A stretch of 64,000 nt of DNA from positions 124,001 through 188,000 of the forward strand of contig CAVVZC010000017.1 in assembly GCA_963752565.1 (NCBI GenBank), in the 5' to 3' direction. Source of the stretch: UBA11574 sp963752565 (GTDB lineage: Bacteria > Desulfobacterota > Desulfobacteria > Desulfobacterales > UBA11574). The notes beneath the pieces are model-generated. The model had not been told where the DNA came from, ran no database searches, and was given only the letters and a program-made list of their open reading frames with translations. The first letter of the stretch is position 1. Every line of letters begins with the position of its first letter. Both the position numbers and the translations under genes were made by a program. Of this stretch, positions 45,507 through 54,598 are shown piece by piece.

Positions 45507-46847
45507 TTAAATATCTTTTAAAAGACGGTTTGCAGGCGATTTCTCAAATTCATCATTCATCGTTTTTAGCGCTTTCGATAAAGACGTTAATTCAGCCGTC
45601 TGTGCAATGGGGATGTTATTGACACCTTTTTGCTCCATCGCTTCGATAACAGATTTTATGGTAATAAGATTGATGCTTCGAGCCGGCTGATAGAACACTT
45701 CTTTGTTGTTATCTTTGCGTTCTGTATTGGACAACACTTCGATTTCAACCAATTCGTCGAGTATCTGTTGTACCAGACGAATCGGAATCTCATGGGTTTG
45801 CGATATATTAGAAGCTGTCAAAGGCATCTCTCCTTTTGAAAAAGTAGATATGATGAGATGGGTAATGTGAAGGGAAAGTAATTTTTTAAATGCCGGGCTA
45901 ATTAAACGACGGTCTGGTTCAAAATCATAAGTGTCCACATATTGATACGCAAATGCTATCTCTGCCCCAAAAAGAACAATCATCCAACTCAACTGAATCC
46001 ATATTAAAAATAACGGAAGTGCTGCGAAACTCCCGTATATTGCATTATACCTTGCCATCCCCACCTGAAAGTCGACATAGGCCAACTGGATAATCTGGAA
46101 AATTGTTCCGGCGATAACCCCGCCAATCAATCCCGAACTGAAATTAACCTTGGTGTTGGGCATTAGAATAAACATAAACACAAAAAGTGTCCATATCAAA
46201 CAATACGGTGTTAATTTCAGCATAAAAAATATGGCCGGACTGAACATCCCTATCAGCGCTACTTTTTGGGTGATTACCGCAATCCTGGCGGTTATAAACA
46301 CCGTAACACTGCTGGACAGGAAAAAGAGTATGGGAGAGATGAGCATAATAGAAAAATAGTCACTAAATTTTCTTCCATATGTTCGAGACTTTTTTACATC
46401 CCAGATATCATTGAACGAAAGCTCGATATGGCTTAAGAGTTTGATGACAGTCCATAAAAGGAATACGATACCGATGCCGGCGATCATGCCACCCTTTGTA
46501 TTTTCAAGAAGTGAATGAGCAAATGCAACGACACGATTCATTACTTCTTCCTGTCCGGAAAATTTTTCCAACAGCTGTTTTTCGAAAAACATTTGAAACC
46601 CAAAACCTTTTGCAATTCCAAAGGCCATGGCGACGATGGGGACAATGGAGAGTATGGAATAAAAAGTAAGTGCGGAAGCACTTATCGGACATTTATCTTT
46701 AGCAAATCCACGAGTCGCCAAAAGAAGAATTCGGAGTTGTTTAATAAAAAAATATCTTGTTCGAGAAGTATCTTTGACTCGAATCCTCCATATGTCGACC
46801 CTGATGAAATTGATTATTTTCGCTTTTAAAGCAAGAATATCCACCAT
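45507..46847 (-). CDS. YihY/BrkB-family inner-membrane protein
   Basis: About 446 residues with six membrane helices. Family landmarks are ISASALTFYSILSIVPIVAM, LSHIELSFNDIW, YNAIYGSFAALPLFLIWIQLSWMIVLFGAEI. A C-terminal soluble tail (about 330-446) resembles a winged helix. Once called ribonuclease BN, the family is now regarded as a membrane protein of unclear function. I chose ATG 46847 because GGAGG lies 9 nt upstream; the frame extends back to 46916 without a ribosome site and into a repeat element. Confidence 0.88.
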   Translation of the reverse strand: MVDILALKAKIINFIRVDIWRIRVKDTSRTRYFFIKQLRILLLATRGFAKDKCPISASALTFYSILSIVPIVAMAFGIAKGFGFQMFFEKQLLEKFSGQEEVMNRVVAFAHSLLENTKGGMIAGIGIVFLLWTVIKLLSHIELSFNDIWDVKKSRTYGRKFSDYFSIMLISPILFFLSSSVTVFITARIAVITQKVALIGMFSPAIFFMLKLTPYCLIWTLFVFMFILMPNTKVNFSSGLIGGVIAGTIFQIIQLAYVDFQVGMARYNAIYGSFAALPLFLIWIQLSWMIVLFGAEIAFAYQYVDTYDFEPDRRLISPAFKKLLSLHITHLIISTFSKGEMPLTASNISQTHEIPIRLVQQILDELVEIEVLSNTERKDNNKEVFYQPARSINLITIKSVIEAMEQKGVNNIPIAQTAELTSLSKALKTMNDEFEKSPANRLLKDI

Positions 46848-46872
46848 TGATATTATCCTCCGCTTTGTATTC

Positions 46873-47019
46873 CCTAAAAACTGCATGAAAATTTTTAAAA
46901 AGGAAAATATAAACAATATTTATAAACAGATAAATCCGATTTCGAGGTATATTCGGATGCACTTTATTGCTATGTATCGACTTTTAAGTATTTTTCAAAA
47001 TTTTCATGCAGATTTTAGG
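46873..47019. mobile_element. MITE-like element, 147 bp, 23-bp terminal inverted repeats
   Basis: CCTAAAAACTGCATGAAAAT (from 46873) and its complement ending at 47019 match over 23 bp with one mismatch. The interior is AT-rich and non-coding. The ends loosely resemble the CCTGAATCTTGCATGAAAAT-type ends of the 62450-62702 element, so the two may belong to related families. It lies just upstream of the BrkB-like gene. No clear target duplication. Confidence 0.6.
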
Positions 47020-47063
47020 TGTGCGATAATTCTTATGGTTTTACTGTTTTTACGCACCAAAAG

Positions 47064-47789
47064 TTATAAAAGACGAACTGCATGTTCAGTGGGAAGACCG
47101 GCTGCTATAATTTTATCGATAACCGAAACAATATCATAAGGTATGAATTTTACCTCGATGTTATCGTTCAATGTATCCCAGATAACGTATTTTGCACAAT
47201 TATTGCCGTCTCTTGGCTGTCCCACACTTCCGATATTGATGATATACTGACGATTTTTGTCAAGGCTGGTGATACTCTGAGTTAGCGGTACGCGGGTAAT
47301 AATTTGGCCGTTAAAGTCGATGATTTCAAGACGGTGTGTATGCCCTAAAAAACAGATTTTTTCTTTCATTTGTTTGAAAGTTAGCAGCAGTTCATCTTCT
47401 GAAACTTGAAAAAGATACATGGCTGCCGAATCAGGTGGGAAGCCGTGAACAAAACGGCATTCATAACGAATCAAGAACGGTTCTAATCCGGAAATGAAAT
47501 TTATGGTTTCTTCAGATAGTAATTCGATTGTTTTTAGCAAGGATTTCCGGGCAAGGGGATTAAATAAAGATAGATAATTTTGATCGATTACGGCCAGTTC
47601 GTGATTTCCCATAACCGTTGGAATATTATGGTCTTTGATCATGGAAACAACCTGCTCAGGATCAGGACCGTAACCGATGTTGTCGCCCAGACAAATCGTA
47701 TTGTCAATATTTGATTTCCCGATATCGATGAGTACCTGTTTGAACGCTTCCAGGTTAGCATGAATATCAGATATCACCGCCATTCTCAT
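47064..47789 (-). CDS. YfcE/MJ0936-type metallophosphoesterase
   Basis: About 242 residues with the calcineurin-like motifs in order: VISDIHANLEAF, LGDNIGYGPDPEQV, MGNHE, HGFPP and GHTHR. These bind two metal ions. GxHTH-type relatives hydrolyse phosphodiesters or phosphomonoesters in the cytoplasm; the substrate is unknown. I start at ATG 47789, at the family N-terminus; the frame is open back to 47855. Confidence 0.87.
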   Translation of the reverse strand: MRMAVISDIHANLEAFKQVLIDIGKSNIDNTICLGDNIGYGPDPEQVVSMIKDHNIPTVMGNHELAVIDQNYLSLFNPLARKSLLKTIELLSEETINFISGLEPFLIRYECRFVHGFPPDSAAMYLFQVSEDELLLTFKQMKEKICFLGHTHRLEIIDFNGQIITRVPLTQSITSLDKNRQYIINIGSVGQPRDGNNCAKYVIWDTLNDNIEVKFIPYDIVSVIDKIIAAGLPTEHAVRLL

Positions 47790-48430
47790 GACATAAGCCC
47801 TACCATTTTTATGACATTTTATCAATAAGATATATTCGTCCTGTATCCGCGTCATTACATCGTTGATTCAACCCTATCGTTGCATAAACAACACATCAGA
47901 TTATATGTCAAACGGCTTGGAGAAAGGCTTAGCGTTGATTGCCGTAACCTTCATAAGATCGAACCGTTGCTTGAATCCAATGAAAATACCTTTTTTGCTG
48001 TGTTGTTTACCTTTCAGGAAAGCCGATGATACCGCATCTCTTGCGTTATCAAAGCCTTGCGGTAGCCGACTACAGCTGCGGCCTTGATGCCTTGGACCTG
48101 CGGTATCCTCGACTTTTGCAACGTTAGGGTCAAATCCCATTGCCTATCATTCAAAACTATACATATTCTATACAATAATATTTACATTGACATTTACATT
48201 ATGCTGTGTTAATCAGAAATATAGTAACCGTTTACAGGTCCAGGGTTCACGGTTCCAGGTTGAAGATTCCTATTTTTTAAAGAAGTTAAGAAAGTTAGAA
48301 CGTAAGAAGGTTGGAAAGTCTGAGAAAAGCCGACCTTCTGATCTTCTCACTTCCCACCTTCTGTTCATATATTATAACCCTTGAACCCTGAACCTTGAGC
48401 CTTTGAACCCGTGATAGGGAAATTTGTTCC
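47790..48430. other. 640-bp spacer before lexA
   Basis: No convincing gene. An 79-codon minus-strand frame at 47901-48140 is open but unrecognised, with a poor ribosome site. From about 48235 to 48420 the DNA is a foldback of low-complexity text: CAGGGTTCACGGTTCCAGG against CCTTGAACCCTGAACCTTG, with AGAAGGTTGGAAAG against CTTCCCACCTTCT inside it (48279-48370). I could not find an operator that I would assign to LexA. Confidence 0.45.
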
Positions 48431-49069
48431 ATGAAAGCAGAACTTACTCCAAAACAGCAACGATTCTTTAACTATTTGGAGCATGAAATTATTAAAACTG
48501 GGAAAGCGCCCAGCTTAAGGCAGTCGGCGACTGATATGGGGGTGAGCCATGCGGCGATATCTCAGCTTATAAAAACGCTTGAGAAAAAAGGGATTCTCAA
48601 ACGTGACGGTCGTTACAGCCGCACGATCCATCTGCTGAATCGCATCCGAAAAACAGCAGGCATCATGCGGTGGCGGGAAGTGCCCATCGTGGGGGATATC
48701 GCTGCTGGATTACCGTTGTATGCCCAGCAAGAATGGGGTGGGAGCGTTGTGATCGATTCAACCCTGTACCGTGGTCCAAACCTGTTTGCGCTTAGGGTAA
48801 AAGGCGACTCGATGAGGAATGCCGCTATTTTGGATGGAGACCTGGTGATTTGTGAGCCGCGTCAGTTTGCCGAAGATGGTGAAATCGTTGTGGCGCTTAT
48901 CAACCAGGAAGAAGCGACGGTTAAACGTTTTTTTCGCAGAAAAAAACATGTTGAACTGCGTCCTGAAAATCCTGTTTACAAGCCGGTCAAGTATGATTTC
49001 AATGAGATCCTGATCCAGGGCAAGGTTATCGGTGTTCAAAGAGGACCGGAGGGTGTCGATAAAGTTTAG
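48431..49069 (+). CDS. lexA: LexA repressor
   Basis: 212 residues with an N-terminal winged helix (SLRQSATDMGVSHAAISQLIKTLEKKG, spanning about 28-54) and a C-terminal S24 autoprotease domain. The scissile bond is Ala92-Gly93 in GDIAAGLPL, the nucleophile is Ser127 in KGDSMRNA, and the general base is Lys165 in EATVKRFF. RecA-stimulated self-cleavage would induce the SOS response. It heads a plus-strand series with DUF72, imuB and dnaE2, as in lexA-linked mutagenesis cassettes. The recognition helix differs from the E. coli type, so the operator may also differ. Confidence 0.93.
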   Translation: MKAELTPKQQRFFNYLEHEIIKTGKAPSLRQSATDMGVSHAAISQLIKTLEKKGILKRDGRYSRTIHLLNRIRKTAGIMRWREVPIVGDIAAGLPLYAQQEWGGSVVIDSTLYRGPNLFALRVKGDSMRNAAILDGDLVICEPRQFAEDGEIVVALINQEEATVKRFFRRKKHVELRPENPVYKPVKYDFNEILIQGKVIGVQRGPEGVDKV

Positions 49070-49119
49070 ACTATATGAACCCAGGTTAAGCGCTTCAAGT
49101 TTCAAGGATCATGATACAG

Positions 49120-49250
49120 GGACAGAAGGTCGGAAGGTGAGAAAGTGAGAAGGAAAGAGAAAAGAGGATAAAGGTTGAAAAACTGGGAGACAGGAAGGTC
49201 AGAAGGGTAGAAAGTGAGAAGATAGAAGGTGAGAAGATAATTATCTGTGT
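49120..49250. repeat. polypurine repeat spacer
   Basis: Degenerate AGAAGGTGAGAAAG units on the plus strand between lexA and the DUF72 gene, of the same type as 21050-21357. It is followed by ATTATCTGTGTACATCTGTG repeat text. It may weaken co-transcription of lexA with the following genes. Confidence 0.55.
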
Positions 49251-49323
49251 ACATCTGTGAAAATCTGTGTCCCATAATTGAGAATTCGATATTGGATATT
49301 AACGAATAGGTCCAGAGCGGTAT

Positions 49324-50169
49324 ATGACAACAATAACCACTAAAGAACACCGAGATTCCAAAACTTGCCAATTGTATGTGGGCACAAGTGGCTTTTCTTA
49401 CGCAGAATGGGTCGACGCCGGATTTTATCCCTCTGGCACAAAATCGGGGAAGATGTTACAGCGATATGCCCGGTGCTTTTTGATTACCGAACTCAATTAT
49501 ACCTGGTATCAGATGCCCAAAGCCGAAGCCATTGAACGCCAGCGCCAACAAGTTTCTCAGGAGTTTTTGTTCGCTGCCAAGTTAACACGCACCCTGACCC
49601 ATGAAATCGATCAGCAGCAATGGCGCGATCAGGCGGTTCTCTATCGGGAAGGTGTCGTTCCACTCGTTCAGGCCGGGCAGCTCGTCGCTGTGTTGATCCA
49701 GCTTCCCCCTTCGTTCCTCCGCACAACATCAAACCGAAAATACCTGGCAGCTTTGCTCGACAAGCTTCATGGTTTGCCTCTGGCAATTGAGTTCCGACAT
49801 CGTTCATGGGCCAGCGATCGTGTGTTTTCTGAATTGGAACGCCGTCAGGTGACGCTGGTGGGCGTCGATGCACCGGATCTACCGAACCTGTTTCCGGTTT
49901 TGGACGTGGTCACCAACCCGGATCTGTTTTATGTGCGTTTTCATGGCCGAAATGCCAAAGGTTGGCGTTCGGGGAATATGCAGCTCCAGTTTGATTACAG
50001 CTATTCTGACGATGAACTTTATGCGTGGATCGAAAACAAGATTGAACCCATGAGTGGTCGGGCGCGTAAAGGTGTCATTTTTTTTAATAATCATGTTCGG
50101 GCTCAGGCGCCGGAGAATGCCCAAAGAATGGCAACGTTGTTAAAGGGGCGGGGCTTGATGGTGGCCTGA
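49324..50169 (+). CDS. DUF72 (YecE-like) protein in the mutasome operon
   Basis: 281-residue TIM-barrel-like family. Landmarks: YVGTSGFSYAEW, RYARCFLITELNYTWYQMP, FAAKLTRTLTHE, LIQLPPSFL, AIEFRHRSWA, YVRFHGRNAKGW and the terminal FFNNHVRAQAPENAQRM. DUF72 proteins have no settled biochemical function. Its stop is one base before the imuB ATG, so the two are almost certainly translated together. In the well-known cassette this slot is occupied by imuA, a RecA-like gene that is absent here. Confidence 0.88.
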   Translation: MTTITTKEHRDSKTCQLYVGTSGFSYAEWVDAGFYPSGTKSGKMLQRYARCFLITELNYTWYQMPKAEAIERQRQQVSQEFLFAAKLTRTLTHEIDQQQWRDQAVLYREGVVPLVQAGQLVAVLIQLPPSFLRTTSNRKYLAALLDKLHGLPLAIEFRHRSWASDRVFSELERRQVTLVGVDAPDLPNLFPVLDVVTNPDLFYVRFHGRNAKGWRSGNMQLQFDYSYSDDELYAWIENKIEPMSGRARKGVIFFNNHVRAQAPENAQRMATLLKGRGLMVA

Positions 50170-50170
50170 T

Positions 50171-51340
50171 ATGCGCGAACGCTCGATCATTCATATCAAT
50201 GTGGCTGATTTTGCCGTGGCCGTGGAGCGACTTGTGGATCGACGTCTGAAGGAACGTTCGGTGATCATCGCCCATGATACCGCAGTACGGGCAACAGTAT
50301 ATGACATGAGTGAAGAGGCTTATCAAAATGGTGTCTGTAAAGGAATGGCCCTGCGACGGGCACTTCGCTATTGTCGGGATGCCGTTGTGCTGCCGTTTCA
50401 CCCTTTCCGTTACGAACGTGCAATGGTTCAACTTTTAAAATGTGCATTGCCCTATTCGCCGTTGATCGAAAAAAGCGACTACGATGGACATTTGTTCGTA
50501 GATGTCACCGGAACAGGGAGACTTTTCGGTCCGCCGCCTGACATTGCATGGCGCATCCGGAAGGCGATGCGCGCCAATATGGGCTTTGATCCGATCTGGT
50601 CGGTTGCCCCCAACAAACTGGTGGCCAAAGTAGCGACTCGCATGGTCAAACCACTGGGTGAATATATTGTCGGGGCAGGTGAGGAAGCGTGTTTCATGAA
50701 ACCCTTACCGATTCACCTTGTTCCCGGTATCGAAAGGGAAGACCTGAAATGTTTTCGGGAATTCAATCTGACCCGCACCGGTCATGTGGCCAATCTGTCC
50801 ATGGGACAACTTTATGTGATGTTTGGGAACCGCAGTCAAAATCTGTACAATGTCGTGCGTGGCATTGACCCGTCGCCGGTCTTACCTGTGGGACAGGAAC
50901 ACCCCATGGTCAGTGTCGATCATACGTTTGGAAACGATACCAACACGGTGACATCCGTGGAAGGTGCATTGTATCGGCTTGTGGAGAAGGCCGGTATTGA
51001 CTTGCGCAAACGACGCCTGACGGCAAGGCGGATCAGAATTGTCCTCGACTATTCCGATGGCAGGCGGATGATCCGACAGGCCACCGTCGATCCGGCGACG
51101 GCCAACGATTTTCGTTTATTTGCTGTGGCGAAGACAGCTCTTGAAGTGGCCTGGAAACGCCGTTTGCGTATCCGTCATCTCCGTTTGATTTGCCATCGTT
51201 TGACCTATCCCCCGGCACAAATGGCGCTTTTTAGCGAACACGAACAAGAAAAAAGGAAAAGCGACAATCTGATTTATGCCCTTGATTCCATCCGCCGTCG
51301 CTACGGATTCAACGCCATTCGCACTGGAAGAAGCCCTTGA
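50171..51340 (+). CDS. imuB: ImuB-like Y-family polymerase homologue lacking catalytic acids
   Basis: 389 residues with the Y-family fold (palm, thumb and little-finger regions). The first catalytic Asp of the HIDMD-type motif is replaced (HINVADF, Asn10), and the second acidic pair is replaced by DGHLFVDVTGTGRLFG (105-120), the ImuB pattern. The enzyme is therefore probably inactive. QMALF at 350-354 fits the beta-clamp-binding consensus QxxLF, as expected for the adaptor that brings DnaE2 to the clamp. It follows the DUF72 gene by one base; dnaE2 follows after 192 bp. Confidence 0.85.
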   Translation: MRERSIIHINVADFAVAVERLVDRRLKERSVIIAHDTAVRATVYDMSEEAYQNGVCKGMALRRALRYCRDAVVLPFHPFRYERAMVQLLKCALPYSPLIEKSDYDGHLFVDVTGTGRLFGPPPDIAWRIRKAMRANMGFDPIWSVAPNKLVAKVATRMVKPLGEYIVGAGEEACFMKPLPIHLVPGIEREDLKCFREFNLTRTGHVANLSMGQLYVMFGNRSQNLYNVVRGIDPSPVLPVGQEHPMVSVDHTFGNDTNTVTSVEGALYRLVEKAGIDLRKRRLTARRIRIVLDYSDGRRMIRQATVDPATANDFRLFAVAKTALEVAWKRRLRIRHLRLICHRLTYPPAQMALFSEHEQEKRKSDNLIYALDSIRRRYGFNAIRTGRSP

Positions 51341-51532
51341 CGCTTATTTATAAATTTTGTGTTTTCTTGTGGAAAAAAATTAAAAACATATCATTTCTTT
51401 GTCGCAAATAATTGAAAATTTTCGATTGACGATTGACGATTTAAGAAGTTCTTCCAGTTTTACCCATAAAGAGATAGAGAGAAGAAATTCCACAAAGCAT
51501 CAATATTCAATAATCAATCGTCAATATTTAAT
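51341..51532. other. imuB-dnaE2 spacer with a foldback
   Basis: AT-rich. ATTGACGATTGACG on the left is complementary to parts of AATCAATCGTCAATATT on the right, an imperfect foldback. Similar TTGACGATCGAATATTG text precedes recD at 60514. No gene and no clear SOS box. Confidence 0.45.
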
Positions 51533-54532
51533 ATGATTCCCCTTGCCGTTCATTCGTATTATTCATTGATGTGGGGCACATGTTCTCCAGAGAAGATCTG
51601 TGCTGCTGCAAAAAAACGAGGCTACCGTCGTCTTGCGATCACGGATACCAACAATTTATACGGCCTGTGGCCCTTTTTAAAGAGTTGTAAGCGCGAGAAT
51701 ATAACTCCGATTGTCGGTGCGGAACTGACAGATTCCGAAACCGGATACCGAGCTGTTTGTCTTGTGAAAAACGATCAGGGCTACCGTAATCTTTGTCGTA
51801 TCATTACACGTCGTCATACCGATGCGGCGTTTGACCTAAAATCCGTTATCTTCACCCATGCCAAAGGGCTGGTGATCATCACACAACATCCAGAGCTTTT
51901 GACACAGTGGCATGAAGCCGGATTAACGGTTGCAGCGGCGGTTTCAGGCAAACCGGATGGTATTACTCTTCGATTGCGGAAGACGTCCCGATATCTTGGC
52001 CTTCCGATGCTGTTCACGCCTGGAAGTTTTTTTACAGATCCGGATGATTTCAAGACACACCGGATATTGCGGGCCATCGATTTGAACACCTCTCTTTCCC
52101 GATTAATGACGGAAGATACAACGTCGCCTGACGCATGGCTGGCAACGGCATCCGAGTATGCCAGACGTTTTGCCATTTGGCCGGATGTACTTCGAGCCAC
52201 TGAAGCCATTGCAGAGCAGTTGACATTCACCGGTCCTTGCCGTGAGCTTGTTCTGCCGACATGGACCGATATACAATCAAACGGTGCCGATCAAGCGCTG
52301 CGGGATGTCGCTTATAAGGGGGCGAGAAAACGGTACGGAGATGATCTGTCTGAAACGGTTGTGGATCGCCTGGAGCATGAACTTCGTATCATTAAGGAGA
52401 TGGGATTTTCATCATATTTTCTTGTGGTTCAGGATATCGTGTCTCGCAGCCCGCGTATTTGCGGCCGGGGAAGCGGTGCGGCATCACTGGTAGCTTACAG
52501 CCTGGGAATTACCAATGTCTGTCCCATCAAGCACAACTTGTATTTCGAGCGGTTTCTGAACCCCGGACGTTCAGATCCACCGGATATCGATATCGATTTT
52601 GCCTGGGATGAACGGGACAAGGTTTTGCAGTCCGTATTGAACCAATATAAAGGTCACGCCGCGCTGATCTGTAACCACGTCACTTTTCGGCCGCGCATGG
52701 CGATACGGGAGGTGGCCAAGGTCTTCGGGCTTACCCAACGAGAGATCGGCCGTGTCACCAAACGTCTCCCATGGTTCTGGCGAGCGGATCACACGGAAGA
52801 AGATTTTCTTCAAAAGCTAAAACAATTGCCCGAGCTTTCTGCCTTTGATTTTCCAAGCCCCTGGCCAAAAATTATTCGCACAGCCCGGGACATCATTGGT
52901 ATTCCACGCTACATTTCTGTTCATCCCGGTGGTGTGGTGGTCACCCCTGAGCCCATAGACAATTATGTTCCTGTTGAACTTGCCCCCAAAGGTGTTCCGA
53001 TTATTCAGTGGGAAAAAGATGCTGCAGAAGAAAGCGGCCTGGTCAAAATCGATCTTCTCGGTAATCGCAGCCTGGGTGTTATCCGAGATGCCATTGCAAA
53101 TCTTAGGAATAACAGCACGGTATTTGACGAGCAGTTCTGGGAGCCGGAAGATGATGGTGCTACACAGGCGAATGTGGCAAAAGGGAATACCATGGGCTGC
53201 TTTTACATCGAAAGCCCCGCCATGCGAATGTTGCAGAAAAAGACAAAAGTCGGCGATTTTGAACATCTGGTGATCAACAGCAGTATCATACGGCCGGCGG
53301 CCAATGAGTTTATCCGTGAATACGTCCGTCGCCTGCATGGCGGTAGATGGGACCCGATTCATCCCTTACTTTCGGACGTGCTTGAGGAAACCTATGGAAT
53401 CATGGTCTATCAAGAGGATGTTTCCAAAACCGCTGTGGCGTTGGCCGGATTCTCACATGCTGACGCTGACGGCCTTCGCAAGATCATGTCCAAGAAAGAC
53501 AAGGCCCGAAAATTGGACGATTATCAAGCGCGTTTCACTGCAGGTGCACAAGCAAAGGGGGTTCGAAACGATCAGATTTCGGCCATCTGGAACATGATGA
53601 TGAGTTTCAGCGGTTATTCATTTTGCAAGCCTCACAGTGCCAGCTATGCCCGTGTCTCTTTCCAGGCAGCCTACCTGAAGACCCATTATCCTGCAGAGTT
53701 CATGGCTGCGGTCATCAGCAATCAGGGCGGTTTTTACAGCACCTTTGCTTACGTCTCGGAAGCACGCCGCATGGGCGTGAAAATTCTGCCTCCTGACGTA
53801 AACAACAGCGATATCCTATGGAAAGGCAGCGCTGGAATCATTCGGGTGGGATTGTCGTCCGTAAAGAATGTAAGTTCAGAAATATGCAAACGTATTGTTT
53901 CAGGGCGCAAAGAAAAACCTTACAACGACATCGTTGATTTCCTTGATCGAATTCGACCGGCCAGCCCCGAAGCCCGCTCTCTAACTAACGCTGGGGCTTT
54001 TGATTTGCTTCATCCAAAAGAGAATCGCGCTGCCCTGCTGTGGGAGCTGGCCTGCTGGCAAAAATCCAGATCAAATCCATATGGGGCAGGAGATTTGTTT
54101 AATGAAAGGATAGCAGTTCCAAAACCGGCGTTCCCGCCGGAGAAGAAAAGAGAGCGTTTGCGGCAAGAATTTGCAGCCCTGGGTTTTTTGTGCGATCGGC
54201 ATCCCATGATGTTATACGCCGATACGTTAAAAAAACTAAAGATTGTCAAAGCCATGGACTTGCATCGCTTCATCGGCCGTCATATTCGCATTGCCGGTCT
54301 GTTGATTACCGGAAAGGTTGTGCATACCAAGCATGGCGATCCCATGGAATTTCTGACTTTTGAAGACGACACCGGTCTGATTGAAACGATCTTTTTCCCC
54401 AAAGCCTACCGGCGCTTCTGTGGCATCCTGGATCGAAGCCGTCCCTTTATCCTCCATGGGAAGGTGCAAGAAGACTTTGGCGCCATCACCATGACCGTAA
54501 ATCGGGTGGAGGCGTTAGATTTAGCGGGCTGA
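51533..54532 (+). CDS. dnaE2: error-prone DNA polymerase III alpha-like subunit
   Basis: C-family polymerase of 999 residues. The N-terminal PHP domain begins IPLAVHSYYSLMWGTCSPEK. The palm has PPDIDIDFAWDERD (about residues 348-361) and LVKIDLLGNRSLGVI (about 505), supplying the catalytic Asp residues. It continues with a helix-hairpin-helix region and a C-terminal OB fold (RIAGLLITGKVVHTKHG). The compact size and lexA/imuB neighbourhood mark DnaE2 rather than replicative DnaE. Together with ImuB it would copy across lesions and cause SOS mutagenesis. Confidence 0.94.
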   Translation: MIPLAVHSYYSLMWGTCSPEKICAAAKKRGYRRLAITDTNNLYGLWPFLKSCKRENITPIVGAELTDSETGYRAVCLVKNDQGYRNLCRIITRRHTDAAFDLKSVIFTHAKGLVIITQHPELLTQWHEAGLTVAAAVSGKPDGITLRLRKTSRYLGLPMLFTPGSFFTDPDDFKTHRILRAIDLNTSLSRLMTEDTTSPDAWLATASEYARRFAIWPDVLRATEAIAEQLTFTGPCRELVLPTWTDIQSNGADQALRDVAYKGARKRYGDDLSETVVDRLEHELRIIKEMGFSSYFLVVQDIVSRSPRICGRGSGAASLVAYSLGITNVCPIKHNLYFERFLNPGRSDPPDIDIDFAWDERDKVLQSVLNQYKGHAALICNHVTFRPRMAIREVAKVFGLTQREIGRVTKRLPWFWRADHTEEDFLQKLKQLPELSAFDFPSPWPKIIRTARDIIGIPRYISVHPGGVVVTPEPIDNYVPVELAPKGVPIIQWEKDAAEESGLVKIDLLGNRSLGVIRDAIANLRNNSTVFDEQFWEPEDDGATQANVAKGNTMGCFYIESPAMRMLQKKTKVGDFEHLVINSSIIRPAANEFIREYVRRLHGGRWDPIHPLLSDVLEETYGIMVYQEDVSKTAVALAGFSHADADGLRKIMSKKDKARKLDDYQARFTAGAQAKGVRNDQISAIWNMMMSFSGYSFCKPHSASYARVSFQAAYLKTHYPAEFMAAVISNQGGFYSTFAYVSEARRMGVKILPPDVNNSDILWKGSAGIIRVGLSSVKNVSSEICKRIVSGRKEKPYNDIVDFLDRIRPASPEARSLTNAGAFDLLHPKENRAALLWELACWQKSRSNPYGAGDLFNERIAVPKPAFPPEKKRERLRQEFAALGFLCDRHPMMLYADTLKKLKIVKAMDLHRFIGRHIRIAGLLITGKVVHTKHGDPMEFLTFEDDTGLIETIFFPKAYRRFCGILDRSRPFILHGKVQEDFGAITMTVNRVEALDLAG

Positions 54533-54543
54533 AATATATTTTT

Positions 54544-54588
54544 CCTGAATCTTGCATATGAAAGCCTCCGACTCGAGCAAAATTCAGG
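54544..54588. mobile_element. MITE-like element, 45-bp short copy
   Basis: CCTGAATCTTGC and GCAAAATTCAGG form terminal inverted repeats with one mismatch, enclosing TATGAAAGCCTCCGACTCG, the module shared with 3401-3487 and 62450-62702. TTTTT flanks both sides, compatible with a 5-bp duplication. It directly follows dnaE2 and could serve as its terminator hairpin. Confidence 0.65.
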
Positions 54589-54598
54589 TTTTTGTTTT

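Noticed and set aside
47901..48140. 79-codon minus-strand frame in the spacer before lexA
   Set aside because: No recognisable domain, a poor ribosome site, and a neighbouring spacer full of low-complexity foldbacks; not supported as a gene.
50171..51340. Active DinB-type polymerase IV
   Set aside because: The first catalytic Asp is Asn and the second acidic pair is not conserved; the ImuB-type DGHLFVDVTGTGRLFG segment and the neighbouring dnaE2 support ImuB.
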